Source of the DNA: a gamma proteobacterium HTCC2207
GTDB taxonomy: Bacteria > Pseudomonadota > Gammaproteobacteria > Pseudomonadales > Porticoccaceae
Length of the DNA: 64,000 nt
Direction of reading: 5' to 3'
Assembly: GCA_000153445.1 (NCBI GenBank)
Contig: CH672400.1
Span: 10,782 to 74,781, forward strand
Shown here: positions 9,495-17,719 of the stretch, piece by piece
Numbering within the stretch: position 1 is the stretch's first letter
How the letters are laid out: each line of letters begins with the position of its first letter
Notes under the pieces: model-generated
Databases searched by the model: none
The model's input: only the letters and a program-made list of their open reading frames with translations
What the model was told of the DNA's origin: nothing
Translations under genes and position numbers: made by a program

Positions 9495-12051
9495 AACCGT
9501 AGATACCATTTTTTAGCATTGAATCAACCCGACCATTTGCACCGGCCAGACCTTTAAACTGTATTTGGAAAAAGAGGCCATTAGTGAGCTTCAAATCTTC
9601 TTCCGGTAGTAGTATTTCATCTTTTCTATCTAGGGAACGCCGCGCAACCAGGCTCGCCCGCCAGCAGCAACTGTTGTATTCAAACCCAGCAAAGACGTCG
9701 AGCATGCGACTATTGGTAAAGTCATGATTCCAACGACCCACCAGATTGAAGTTACCTCTCAGGGGCATAAAGCCGGATATATCTGCCTGCTTGATATTCT
9801 GGTCTAAGGACGTCCCGTCAAATACTCTCGGCGCTCGGCGAGTTGAGTTGTAGCTCAGATTCAATAAGCGATTCTGGCGGTCATTGTAGCGCAATGCAAT
9901 GCTACTTTTAGCCATATCATTATCGTGGGTGTCGTAAATAATATCACTGCTAAAACGCCAGCTCTTGTTAAGCCGCCCAGCCAGTTTGACGGCCAGAGGA
10001 GATTGTCTGCGCACCAGCTCCCCGAGCTCGTCTTCAGAGGGGTTGGATGACAGGGTCACCCTGCGATCAATATAGTTAATTGCCTGGGCGATGCTGGCGC
10101 TAAAGCGCTCTTGACCAGATTTACTGTCGATATAGCGGGTGGTGAGAGCAATGGTTAAACGCTCCTCATCAGAGATCCGGTCACCACCATTAAAGCGGTC
10201 ATCGCGAAACAGCAGATCATAGGAGGGGGTAAATTCACGAGTGTCAAAATCAGGAAGTCCCGATTGGTCCCTAAATTTTGATTTCACATAGTAGAGTCGC
10301 GGCTCTAAGGTTTGGGTATAGCCATCGAAAAAGCTCGCAGGACGCTCAAGGAGCAGGCTGGCGTCCAGCGAGGACACTGGAACAGTCACGGCTGAAACAT
10401 TGTTGTTTTGCTGAATACCCTGCTGGTTGTCAAGATTATAGGCTAGATGTTTAAGGCGATACTGTGGTCGGAAGTAGCCCCAGCTCCAGCGCTTGTCCCA
10501 ACTGATGCCATAATCAAGGCGATGTCTGTCACCGGTAACAAAATCGGGGTCATCATGATCAAAACGTGCAGTTTGGTTATTTAAGTCGACGACTAAATTA
10601 TTATCAAAACGATAGTAACCATTGGCGATGACCTTAGGTAGCACGGAGTATTGCTCTTCCAGTCCATCAATAATAATTTGATGATCCTGGGCTTCGATTC
10701 GATAATCCCAATTGTCGGTTTTATAGCTCACACCGGCGATTCGGCGCAGATTAATCCGACTTTTCGACTCCTGACCTAGGCTGCCGAAGTCATTGAAGTA
10801 GTCGTTGTCGGACACATTATTCAGGTCAAGGAAGGTGGACCACGCTTTTCCTATGCCGCCGAGATGAGTCAGTCCCGTTAAGTAGCGGTCTTCGCCAAGG
10901 TGTTCAGGCCGGCCAGTGTCTGGGTCTATATTCTCTTCGTCGCTCCCGCCTTTGTCACTGCCCAAAAATGCGCCAGTCATTGTGGTCTCGGAATGGCGAG
11001 ATAAGTGGCGAAGTTCAACCTCAAGACCTATGCCGCGCTCCTGAATCAGTCTTGGAGTAATGGTCGCATCGTAATCTGGCGCCAGATTCCAATAAATAGG
11101 CTGGGAGTAATCAAGGCCGTTATCGCTACTGGAGTTAATGGTTGGGAATAATAATCCCGAACTGCGTTGATCATTAATCGGAAATGTAATCCACGGAAAG
11201 TAGAATACAGGGATATCTTTGACCCGCAGTTGGGCATTTTTCACCGTGGCAAATCCGGATTCTTGATCAATGGCAATCTCATTTGTCGCCATCTGCCAGG
11301 TTGAGTCACCGGGCTCGCAGGTTGAATAGGTCGCATCATTAATCTTGATAACGCCATCCTTGGTCCGCGTCAGGGTCTTCGCGCTGCCACGCACTGCTGC
11401 TTCATGCAGAACATAAGTGGCATTGTCGATTTTGACCTCTTTGCTGTCGATATCAATTTCTGCATTGCTACCCAGCAGCAACATGCCGGGTTCGCGAAAC
11501 TGTACATTACCCTGCAGTTCAACATTGCGGTTGGTTTGGTCAATACGTGCGCTGTTACTTCGAATTTGGCGATAGCCCTGAGATATTTGTACATCGCCAT
11601 CTAGGAGCGCGACATTGTTCTCCAGCGCCTCGGTAGAGTTAGCGTTAACTTGCAGTGATGCTTCCTCGGGGTTGAGATCGGCATCGGGATAGTCTCGCGC
11701 TGGCTCGACATAGCCGCCACAACAGTTACCCTCAACTTTTAGTCGCTGCTCATCGGTCATCTGCTCTTCTTCCAGCCAGTCCAGATTGCGCACGGCGGCA
11801 ACTCTGGGTTCATCTGACGCTGCTAGGCTGTTTTGATTAGCTCGCGCTGGGCGGTTTCGATTAGAGGTGACTATCTGCTCTTCGTTACACAGCCATTGAT
11901 TGTTCGGCCCGGCGGCACAATTCCAGGTGACATGGATTTCATCAGCGGCGACAGAAGGTGACAATACGATGCATAGGCAGGGTAACACTAGCGTAGTGAA
12001 CAGGCAGTGGCGACGTCGCCCTGCAAAGGCAAAATACAGGCTCTGCACCAT
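9472..12051 (-). CDS. lptD: LPS-assembly protein LptD
   Basis: LptD is the outer-membrane beta-barrel that inserts lipopolysaccharide with LptE. I prefer the ATG at 12051, which gives about 859 residues and a signal peptide (RRRHCLFTTLVLPCL... cleaved after SVAA); an in-frame TTG lies at 12096. The N-terminal OstA/LptA-like jellyroll spans roughly residues 110-280, followed by the barrel. The cysteine pattern is of the pseudomonad kind: WNC and WLC at the mature N-terminus, GNCCGGYVEP near residue 105, and the adjacent CC in NSCCWRASL near the C-terminus, which would form the disulfides needed for function. lptE lies 5 kb away with leuS. Confidence 0.95.
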   Translation of the reverse strand: MVQSLYFAFAGRRRHCLFTTLVLPCLCIVLSPSVAADEIHVTWNCAAGPNNQWLCNEEQIVTSNRNRPARANQNSLAASDEPRVAAVRNLDWLEEEQMTDEQRLKVEGNCCGGYVEPARDYPDADLNPEEASLQVNANSTEALENNVALLDGDVQISQGYRQIRSNSARIDQTNRNVELQGNVQFREPGMLLLGSNAEIDIDSKEVKIDNATYVLHEAAVRGSAKTLTRTKDGVIKINDATYSTCEPGDSTWQMATNEIAIDQESGFATVKNAQLRVKDIPVFYFPWITFPINDQRSSGLLFPTINSSSDNGLDYSQPIYWNLAPDYDATITPRLIQERGIGLEVELRHLSRHSETTMTGAFLGSDKGGSDEENIDPDTGRPEHLGEDRYLTGLTHLGGIGKAWSTFLDLNNVSDNDYFNDFGSLGQESKSRINLRRIAGVSYKTDNWDYRIEAQDHQIIIDGLEEQYSVLPKVIANGYYRFDNNLVVDLNNQTARFDHDDPDFVTGDRHRLDYGISWDKRWSWGYFRPQYRLKHLAYNLDNQQGIQQNNNVSAVTVPVSSLDASLLLERPASFFDGYTQTLEPRLYYVKSKFRDQSGLPDFDTREFTPSYDLLFRDDRFNGGDRISDEERLTIALTTRYIDSKSGQERFSASIAQAINYIDRRVTLSSNPSEDELGELVRRQSPLAVKLAGRLNKSWRFSSDIIYDTHDNDMAKSSIALRYNDRQNRLLNLSYNSTRRAPRVFDGTSLDQNIKQADISGFMPLRGNFNLVGRWNHDFTNSRMLDVFAGFEYNSCCWRASLVARRSLDRKDEILLPEEDLKLTNGLFFQIQFKGLAGANGRVDSMLKNGIYGYGSQENL

Positions 12052-12331
12052 AGAGGGTATAAGACTTAAAATAGGGCTCAAAGGCGCGCCTGACAACTGG
12101 TTGCTAATGTTCTGGCATTTTACCTGATATCTTGCCAGAGTAGAGGCCTGAATTAGCCTAAATGCACGAGAATACTATTTTTCAGCTAGTGCTTATGGCT
12201 GCGAAGCAAACGCCAAAAAAAACAGCATTGAGGAATCGAACACCATCGACCCGTTAATCACTCAACGCCGCCAAGCTTTTATTGATTGGATAGAGGCCTG
12301 TTTACCCGCATCACATCAGGTAGATCTGCCG

Positions 12332-13336
12332 TTGCTGCCGCAGCCGCTCGCCGGCGATGCTGGATTTAGGCGTTATTTTAGACTGCCCGGCCAGCCTTCA
12401 CTGATTGCTGTGGATTCCCCACCCGAAAAAGAGAACAACCTCGCCTATATAGGAGTGGCAATGGCCTTTCAGCGCCACAGGGTGGTCACGCCGAAAATCT
12501 TCGCGGTAGACTTTGCCAATGGCTTTTTACTGCTTGAGGACTTTGGTCACCAGCTGCTGCATCCGGAACTCTTGGCTGGCACTCTGGCTGAGGATGATTC
12601 TCCGGCGCGTCTATCGGCGGCCAATTATTATCAGCAAGCTGAATCGGTACTGTTGGATATCCAGGCGGTGCAGCCCAGGTCCAGTGTATTTTCTGACTAC
12701 GACAGACAGCGCCTACAGCTCGAGATGGATCTGTTTGCCGACTGGTTCCTCGGCCAGCTTGTCGGTATTGAACTTGACCCTCAAGAGCGCGGCATACTGG
12801 GTCAGTTATTTGACCGCTTAATTGAGAATGCAGTGCAGCAGCCCCAGGTGGTTGTGCACCGGGATTATCATTCGCGCAACTTGATGCTTTTGGAGGATGG
12901 CTCGCTCGGCGTAATTGATTTCCAGGACGCCGTGATCGGACCGATCACCTATGACCTGGTGTCGTTACTTAAAGACTGCTATCTGCGACTGCCTAGAGAG
13001 CAGGTGGTTCGCCGTGCACTGGATTACAAAAAACGCCTTGAGGCGGATCTGTCGATGGCGGCTGTTAGCGACGATCAATTTCTATACTGGTTTGATTTGA
13101 TCGGCTTGCAGCGTCACATTAAAGTGTTGGGTATCTTTGCGCGGCTGTCACTGCGGGACGGCAAGCAGGCCTATCTGCAGGATTTACCGCTGGTGATTCG
13201 CTATGCTCTCGAGGCCGCTCAGGGATTTGATGAAGGTCGCGTATTCTACGCTTGGTTTATCGAACGCATCGAACCATTATTGCCGAGCCAAGACTGGTAT
13301 AGCGGCTGGCGCACTGCTGGAGATAACCATCAATGA
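12332..13336 (+). CDS. amgK: Anomeric MurNAc/GlcNAc kinase AmgK-like phosphotransferase (5' end uncertain)
   Basis: An aminoglycoside-phosphotransferase-fold kinase. With MurU next door, the likely role is phosphorylation of N-acetylmuramic acid at C1 in the peptidoglycan recycling bypass. Core motifs are VVHRDYHSRNLMLLEDG (catalytic loop) and VIDFQDAVIGPITYDL (metal-binding DFxD). TTG at 12332 is the first conventional in-frame start. The frame stays open far upstream, and codons from 12227 on (ATT GAG GAA TCG AAC) encode an N-terminal helix (QRRQAFIDWIEACL) that looks family-like. No in-frame ATG/GTG exists there; an ATG at 12195 would enter this frame only if the A8 run at 12215-12222 were A9. 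Confidence 0.85.
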   Translation: MLPQPLAGDAGFRRYFRLPGQPSLIAVDSPPEKENNLAYIGVAMAFQRHRVVTPKIFAVDFANGFLLLEDFGHQLLHPELLAGTLAEDDSPARLSAANYYQQAESVLLDIQAVQPRSSVFSDYDRQRLQLEMDLFADWFLGQLVGIELDPQERGILGQLFDRLIENAVQQPQVVVHRDYHSRNLMLLEDGSLGVIDFQDAVIGPITYDLVSLLKDCYLRLPREQVVRRALDYKKRLEADLSMAAVSDDQFLYWFDLIGLQRHIKVLGIFARLSLRDGKQAYLQDLPLVIRYALEAAQGFDEGRVFYAWFIERIEPLLPSQDWYSGWRTAGDNHQ

Positions 13337-14037
13337 AAGCCATGATACTGGCCGCCGGCCGGGGTGAAAGGCTGCGCCCGCTCACCGACAGCACGCCAAA
13401 ACCAATGCTACAGGTGGCGGGTAAGCCATTACTTGAACATCATCTGGTGAGTCTTGCCGAGGCAGGGGTCACCGAAATAGTGATTAATACCAGCTGGCTT
13501 GCAGAACAGATTGAAGCGTATTTTAGTGATTGTGAGGCTCGCCTCGGCGTAACCATTAGCTGGTCACGTGAAGTCACGGCCCTAGAAACTGGGGGTGGCA
13601 TTGTCAACGCGTTGGCCCTGCTGGGTGACGAACCTTTTATATTGATTAATGGCGATGTGTGGAGTGATTACCCACTCCTCGAACTGCGAGACAACAAGCT
13701 CTCCGATGACCTAGATGCCTGGCTGTTGTTGGTAGGCAACCCGATCCATAATCCCGCTGGAGATTTCGCGCTGCAAGATGGCCGAGTCAACTATGCTGAG
13801 GAGCATTCAGCAACCTTTAGCGGTATTAGCCTGATGCGGCCGGCGCTGTTTGCCGAACACCTTGAGCGCGATGGCGCATTTCCGCTGCGCGATGTATTGC
13901 GCCCGGCTATTGTTGCCGGCAGAGTCGGTGGCGAGCTTTACACTGGTAGCTGGTGTGATGTCGGCACTCTTGAGCGCTACCAGCAATTGCAGGCGTCATT
14001 GAACCAAGCAAATAAAATCCAAGGAAAAGCACATTAA
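13333..14037 (+). CDS. murU: N-acetylmuramate alpha-1-phosphate uridylyltransferase MurU
   Basis: A nucleotidyltransferase that makes UDP-MurNAc from MurNAc-1-phosphate, completing the recycling shortcut that bypasses MurA/MurB. The 234-residue protein begins with MKAMILAAGRGERLRPLT and TPKPMLQVAGKPL, the sugar-nucleotidyltransferase signature, and has the INGDVW metal motif near residue 107. It overlaps amgK by four bases (ATGA), the arrangement found in Pseudomonas and relatives. The short length without a C-terminal beta-helix fits MurU rather than RmlA or GlmU. Confidence 0.92.
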   Translation: MKAMILAAGRGERLRPLTDSTPKPMLQVAGKPLLEHHLVSLAEAGVTEIVINTSWLAEQIEAYFSDCEARLGVTISWSREVTALETGGGIVNALALLGDEPFILINGDVWSDYPLLELRDNKLSDDLDAWLLLVGNPIHNPAGDFALQDGRVNYAEEHSATFSGISLMRPALFAEHLERDGAFPLRDVLRPAIVAGRVGGELYTGSWCDVGTLERYQQLQASLNQANKIQGKAH

Positions 14038-14385
14038 ATGATCACCGTTGCCAAGTATCAAATTCTCTTTTGGCTGTGCTTGATCGGCACTGTATTTTTG
14101 TCGCTGATGCCGGTGGTCGGCGGCGCACAGCTGTTCGAACTGCAAGACAAGATCGGTCATAGCAGTATCTATGCCGCACTGTTTTTTCTCTGCGCCAGTG
14201 CCTATGGGCGCCGTTACCCGCTCGCCCTGCTCGCGTTTATTCTCGCGGCCTTTGGTTTGAGTATGGAGATCGCGCAGTCTATGACCAGTTATCGACAGGG
14301 TGATCACTGGGATATGCTGGCTAACCTAAGTGGCATTTTGGCGGTTTGGGCAGTGATGGCTTGGAAGCGCAGACAGCATGATTGA
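14038..14385 (+). CDS. VanZ-like family membrane protein
   Basis: A 115-residue protein with about four membrane segments (FWLCLIGTVFLSLMPVV, GHSSIYAALFFLCAS, PLALLAFILAAFGLSMEIAQ, WDMLANLSGILAVWAVMAW). The motifs DKIGHSSIYAALFF, EIAQ and GDxWDMLANLSG place it in the VanZ-like superfamily, whose biochemical role is mostly unknown; VanZ itself gives low-level teicoplanin resistance. It starts immediately after the murU stop codon, so it belongs to the same operon. Confidence 0.85.
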   Translation: MITVAKYQILFWLCLIGTVFLSLMPVVGGAQLFELQDKIGHSSIYAALFFLCASAYGRRYPLALLAFILAAFGLSMEIAQSMTSYRQGDHWDMLANLSGILAVWAVMAWKRRQHD

Positions 14386-14608
14386 AGTCTATCGCGGTAG
14401 CGACTATTTCGAAGCCCAGTTGCTTAAAGGACTTATGGAACAGGATGGGTTACAGGTATTTTTGCATGGCGCTGCATTGCAGGGTGGATTGGGAGAGGTG
14501 CCCGCTCTGGGGCATCTGTCGATTACCGTCAATGACGCCGATGCGGATTTGGCTGGGGAGATTATCCTCGCCTATGAACGTGGCGATTATTCTTTAGAGG
14601 ATGAGTAG
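14378..14608 (+). CDS. DUF2007 family protein
   Basis: A 76-residue soluble protein. The opening MIEVYRGSDYFEAQLLKGLMEQDGLQVFLHGAALQGG and the following DADADLAGEIILAYERG fit DUF2007, a ferredoxin-like-fold family often labelled putative signal-transducing protein. No biochemical function is established. It overlaps the VanZ-like gene by eight bases and the next gene by one base, so it is embedded in the operon. Confidence 0.85.
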   Translation: MIEVYRGSDYFEAQLLKGLMEQDGLQVFLHGAALQGGLGEVPALGHLSITVNDADADLAGEIILAYERGDYSLEDE

Positions 14609-16011
14609 TGACACCTAAACTTCGACGACTTTCACTGTGGTTAGCCCCGCTGATTGCGGTGGCAGTCACTCTGTTGATGATGAGAGTCGGCTGGGCTCGG
14701 GAGGGCGCACTGACCGGTGGTTTGACCGTCCTCTGTGCGCTGTGGTGGATTTTTGAGCCGATTCCTATTCCTGCCACCGCTATGATTCCCCTGGGCGTTT
14801 TTCCACTGTTGGGTATTCTTGATGGCAAGCAAGTGGCTCAGGCCTACGGTGATCCGCTGATTATTCTGCTGATGGGTGGCGCGATGCTTTCAAAAGCGAT
14901 GGAAAAAAGCGGCGCTCACCGACGTCTTGCCCTATATATGGTCAATCTATTTGGTGGCGACAGTCAGCGTCGGCTGGTGATGGGCTTTATGGTCGCCTCA
15001 GCGGCATTAAGCATGTGGGTGTCCAATACTGCCACCACTTTGATGTTATTGCCGGTGGCCTACGCGGTATTACAGAGCGTCGATAGTAGCGGTGGGACTA
15101 GTCAGGATTCAAAAAAACTCGCCGTACCTCTGTTCTTGGGTATTGCCTATGCTGCCAGTATTGGTGGGTTGGGAACGCCAATCGGTTCGCCGCCGAATAT
15201 TGTTTTTCTCAAAATCTATGGCGAAGCAACAGGTTCGGTTCCCAGTTTTACGCAGTGGATGCTCTGGGGTTTACCGGTGGTTATGGTGCTGCTACCTCTG
15301 GCTGCGCTGTGGATTACCCGTCATCTGGATGCTACCGCGCCACTTAGAATTCCACAGGCTGGTGCCTGGCGCAGTGAAGAGGCAAGGGTGCTGGTGATAT
15401 TTTTCCTCACGGCCCTGGCTTGGATTACTCTGCGCGAGCCCTTTGGCGGCTGGAGCCAATGGTTAAACGTACCCAGTGCTAACTATGCCGCGGTGGCTTT
15501 AACGTCGGTGATACTGATGTTTATTCTACCTAATGGTCAAGGCGGAAAATTACTCGACTGGGAATCGGCGTCGACTATTCACTGGGGCGTGCTGTTGCTG
15601 TTTGCCGGCGGTATCGCCATAGCCAAGGCCTTTGCTGTGACCGGTATTAGTGGCGCTATTGGCGAATCTCTATCAGGCGTTACGCGATTATCCATTATTG
15701 TTTTAATTGCAGTGGTTGCTCTGACAGTTACCTTTCTCACCGAAATCACCAGCAATACCGCGACTACAACCTTGTTGATGCCAATTCTTGCCGCCGCTTC
15801 GCTGGGGGCTGGATTTGAACCAGCGCTATTAATGTTACCTGCAGCGCTGTCCGCCAGCTGTGCCTTTATGCTGCCGGTGGCCACCGCACCCAATGCCATT
15901 GTCTTTGGCACTGGGAAGATCACTGTCGAACAGATGGTTCGCGAGGGCTTCGCTCTCAATTTGATTGGCGTTGCGGTGATTACCGCTGTGGTTTACTTCT
16001 GGCTGGGCTAG
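14608..16011 (+). CDS. DASS/SLC13 family sodium-coupled anion (dicarboxylate) transporter
   Basis: A 467-residue inner-membrane symporter of the divalent anion:sodium family, predicted to import dicarboxylates such as succinate; the exact substrate cannot be read from sequence. The two SNT sodium/substrate hairpin motifs are both present: SNTATTLMLLP near residue 137 and SNTATTTLLMP near residue 384. GTG is the start, sharing one base with the preceding TAG. It ends the amgK-murU operon and converges on holA. Confidence 0.9.
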   Translation: MTPKLRRLSLWLAPLIAVAVTLLMMRVGWAREGALTGGLTVLCALWWIFEPIPIPATAMIPLGVFPLLGILDGKQVAQAYGDPLIILLMGGAMLSKAMEKSGAHRRLALYMVNLFGGDSQRRLVMGFMVASAALSMWVSNTATTLMLLPVAYAVLQSVDSSGGTSQDSKKLAVPLFLGIAYAASIGGLGTPIGSPPNIVFLKIYGEATGSVPSFTQWMLWGLPVVMVLLPLAALWITRHLDATAPLRIPQAGAWRSEEARVLVIFFLTALAWITLREPFGGWSQWLNVPSANYAAVALTSVILMFILPNGQGGKLLDWESASTIHWGVLLLFAGGIAIAKAFAVTGISGAIGESLSGVTRLSIIVLIAVVALTVTFLTEITSNTATTTLLMPILAAASLGAGFEPALLMLPAALSASCAFMLPVATAPNAIVFGTGKITVEQMVREGFALNLIGVAVITAVVYFWLG

Positions 16012-16045
16012 TGTCTAGCCAAGGATTGGCTCGTCGGCAAGGCGT

Positions 16046-17092
16046 TTAATTCTGCAGCAGAACTTTAATATTGCTCGGCTGCAATGTTTGGCTGCCGGCG
16101 AAGGAGAGTACCAAAGTGGTAAGCTCGTCCCACACATCGCCATCACGCATGCCTTTTATCCCGCGGTCGATAGCGCCAGCCTGACGCAACAGCATGCGCA
16201 GGTGAGCTGGGCGCAAACGTTGCAGAGCGCTCTTAAATAACGGCAAGCGCTTTTCCCAAACTCCCGAGTTTTTAAGTGCCCAGTCGCTGTGTTCACCACC
16301 GGCCACTAGATCACTGGCTTTCACTAAAATACGCAACTCTCGGGTGATCGCCCAGAGTAGCGGAATGGCGTCGGTGCCTTCATTTTGTAAACCGCGCAGT
16401 GATCGCGCTGCGGACTGACCGTCGCCGATAAGGATCTTGTCGACAAACTCGAATAGATTGTACCTGGCGCTATCGGCCACCACCGATGACATAGTGCTGC
16501 CGTCGACTGTGCCGTCTGTGGCCAGTAGTTTGAGTTTCTCAATCTCTTGAACAGCCGCCAGTAGATTGCCTTCAACTCGGTCAGCAAGGATTTGCACTGC
16601 TTCCTGATTGGCACTGATATTAGCACTGCGCAGGCGCTGTTGAATCCAGCGTGGCATCTGCTTGGCATCCACTGGCCAGACCTGAATGTGCCCGCCAGCG
16701 GCCTCAAGGGTTTTCATCCATTTGCTATTTTGCGCGCTGCGCTCAAGCTTGGGCAAAATAACCAGTACCAAATTGTCTGGGTTGGGATTGGCGCATAGCT
16801 CGCTGAGCGCCGCCGCTCCCTTATCACCGGGCTTGCCATTGGGGATTCGAATTTCTAGAATTTTTTTGTCAGAGAAGAGCGATAATGCATTGGATTCGTT
16901 GAGTATTTGGTTCCAGTCGAAATTGCCTTCGGCATGAAAAATATCGCGTTCGGAAAATCCCTGAGCACGCGCACCAGTTCGAATACTGTCGGCGGCTTCC
17001 TGCGTTAAAAGTGGGTCGCCACCGCTGATAATATAGATTGGCAGCAGCTGCTTTTTGACTTGGTCTTGAAGTTGCTCTGCGCGAATTTTCAT
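16046..17092 (-). CDS. holA: DNA polymerase III subunit delta
   Basis: The delta subunit opens the beta sliding clamp within the clamp loader. The 348-residue protein starts MKIRAEQLQDQVKKQLLPIYIISGGDPLL, matching the HolA N-terminal domain that contacts the clamp, then a LERSAQNSKWMK segment, and a C-terminal collar domain. It lies three bases after lptE in the leuS-lptE-holA series common in gammaproteobacteria. Confidence 0.95.
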   Translation of the reverse strand: MKIRAEQLQDQVKKQLLPIYIISGGDPLLTQEAADSIRTGARAQGFSERDIFHAEGNFDWNQILNESNALSLFSDKKILEIRIPNGKPGDKGAAALSELCANPNPDNLVLVILPKLERSAQNSKWMKTLEAAGGHIQVWPVDAKQMPRWIQQRLRSANISANQEAVQILADRVEGNLLAAVQEIEKLKLLATDGTVDGSTMSSVVADSARYNLFEFVDKILIGDGQSAARSLRGLQNEGTDAIPLLWAITRELRILVKASDLVAGGEHSDWALKNSGVWEKRLPLFKSALQRLRPAHLRMLLRQAGAIDRGIKGMRDGDVWDELTTLVLSFAGSQTLQPSNIKVLLQN

Positions 17093-17095
17093 CGC

Positions 17096-17647
17096 TTACT
17101 GCTCGACTGGCTTAGGCATCTCAGCTGAATCGTCTAGCTGAATTGCCTCAGTTACGTCGCCCTGTGCCGGCAGGACTTTCAATCGATTAAGTATCTGGCG
17201 GACGATTTCCTGACGCATTTCTCGCTTAATTAATCGCTCTTCGTTCTCCGATGACAACAGGTCGCGCTCTTCAATTTCATAGTTGCGCTCAACTGAAGCG
17301 GTGAACAGATTCGTCAAAGGTGTACCTGAGGCATTGGCGATTAAAAAGTCGACGTCTTCATTGAGCTGGTATTCGGCCACTCGAGCGCTGGCATTTAAGG
17401 TACCGATAAATCGGTTTTGGCGGAAATCGACAATGACCACTGAGTAGTCGGCCGCCGCCGCAGAGGAGATCACTTCTACGCCATAGACATCCAGTGCTCG
17501 AGTCAGCTCACTGACAAAATCGCGATCAGCCAGTTGGGTGGCAATATGCAAACTGCCGATACTCTGGGGCACTACCTGTGCATCGCGCAGTTGCCAGCCG
17601 CAACCGCAGAGCAGGGTAATCATTGTCGCTAACAGAATATTTCGCAT
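17096..17647 (-). CDS. lptE: LPS-assembly lipoprotein LptE
   Basis: LptE is the lipoprotein plug inside LptD. The 183-residue protein has a short lipoprotein signal (MITLLCGCGWQLRD; lipobox LCGC, lipidated Cys about residue 17) and the GWQLRDA start of the mature LptE fold. The C-terminus ends in a charged disordered tail. Its position between leuS and holA is the classic context. LptD is made from a separate operon in this window. Confidence 0.93.
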   Translation of the reverse strand: MRNILLATMITLLCGCGWQLRDAQVVPQSIGSLHIATQLADRDFVSELTRALDVYGVEVISSAAAADYSVVIVDFRQNRFIGTLNASARVAEYQLNEDVDFLIANASGTPLTNLFTASVERNYEIEERDLLSSENEERLIKREMRQEIVRQILNRLKVLPAQGDVTEAIQLDDSAEMPKPVEQ

Positions 17648-17650
17648 TCT

Positions 17651-17706
17651 CGTTACTCGCTCTTTAGTCGCTCGTTAGTCGCGCTTTAGTCAGCTTTTAG
17701 CTGCTC
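17651..17706. repeat. Degenerate TTTAGTCGC-type repeats between leuS and lptE
   Basis: Five imperfect 10-12 base units run in tandem on the plus strand: CGTTACTCGCTC, TTTAGTCGCTCG, TTAGTCGCGC, TTTAGTCAGC, TTTTAGCTGC. They fill most of the 72-base gap between leuS and lptE. The same TTAGTCG core recurs inside the 5' end of miaB (about 27057-27077, where it encodes KPTKPTK). No function is known; slippage-prone DNA is the simplest reading. Confidence 0.55.
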
Positions 17707-17719
17707 TATTCGAAGCCGT

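Noticed and set aside
12201-12260. An independent small gene from ATG 12162 or 12195 ending at TAA 12255
   Set aside because: It would be about 20-31 residues without a ribosome binding site; the frame makes better sense as a displaced 5' end of amgK.
16016-16032. Hairpin between the DASS transporter gene and holA as a terminator
   Set aside because: The stem is only six bases with a three-base loop and no U-run.
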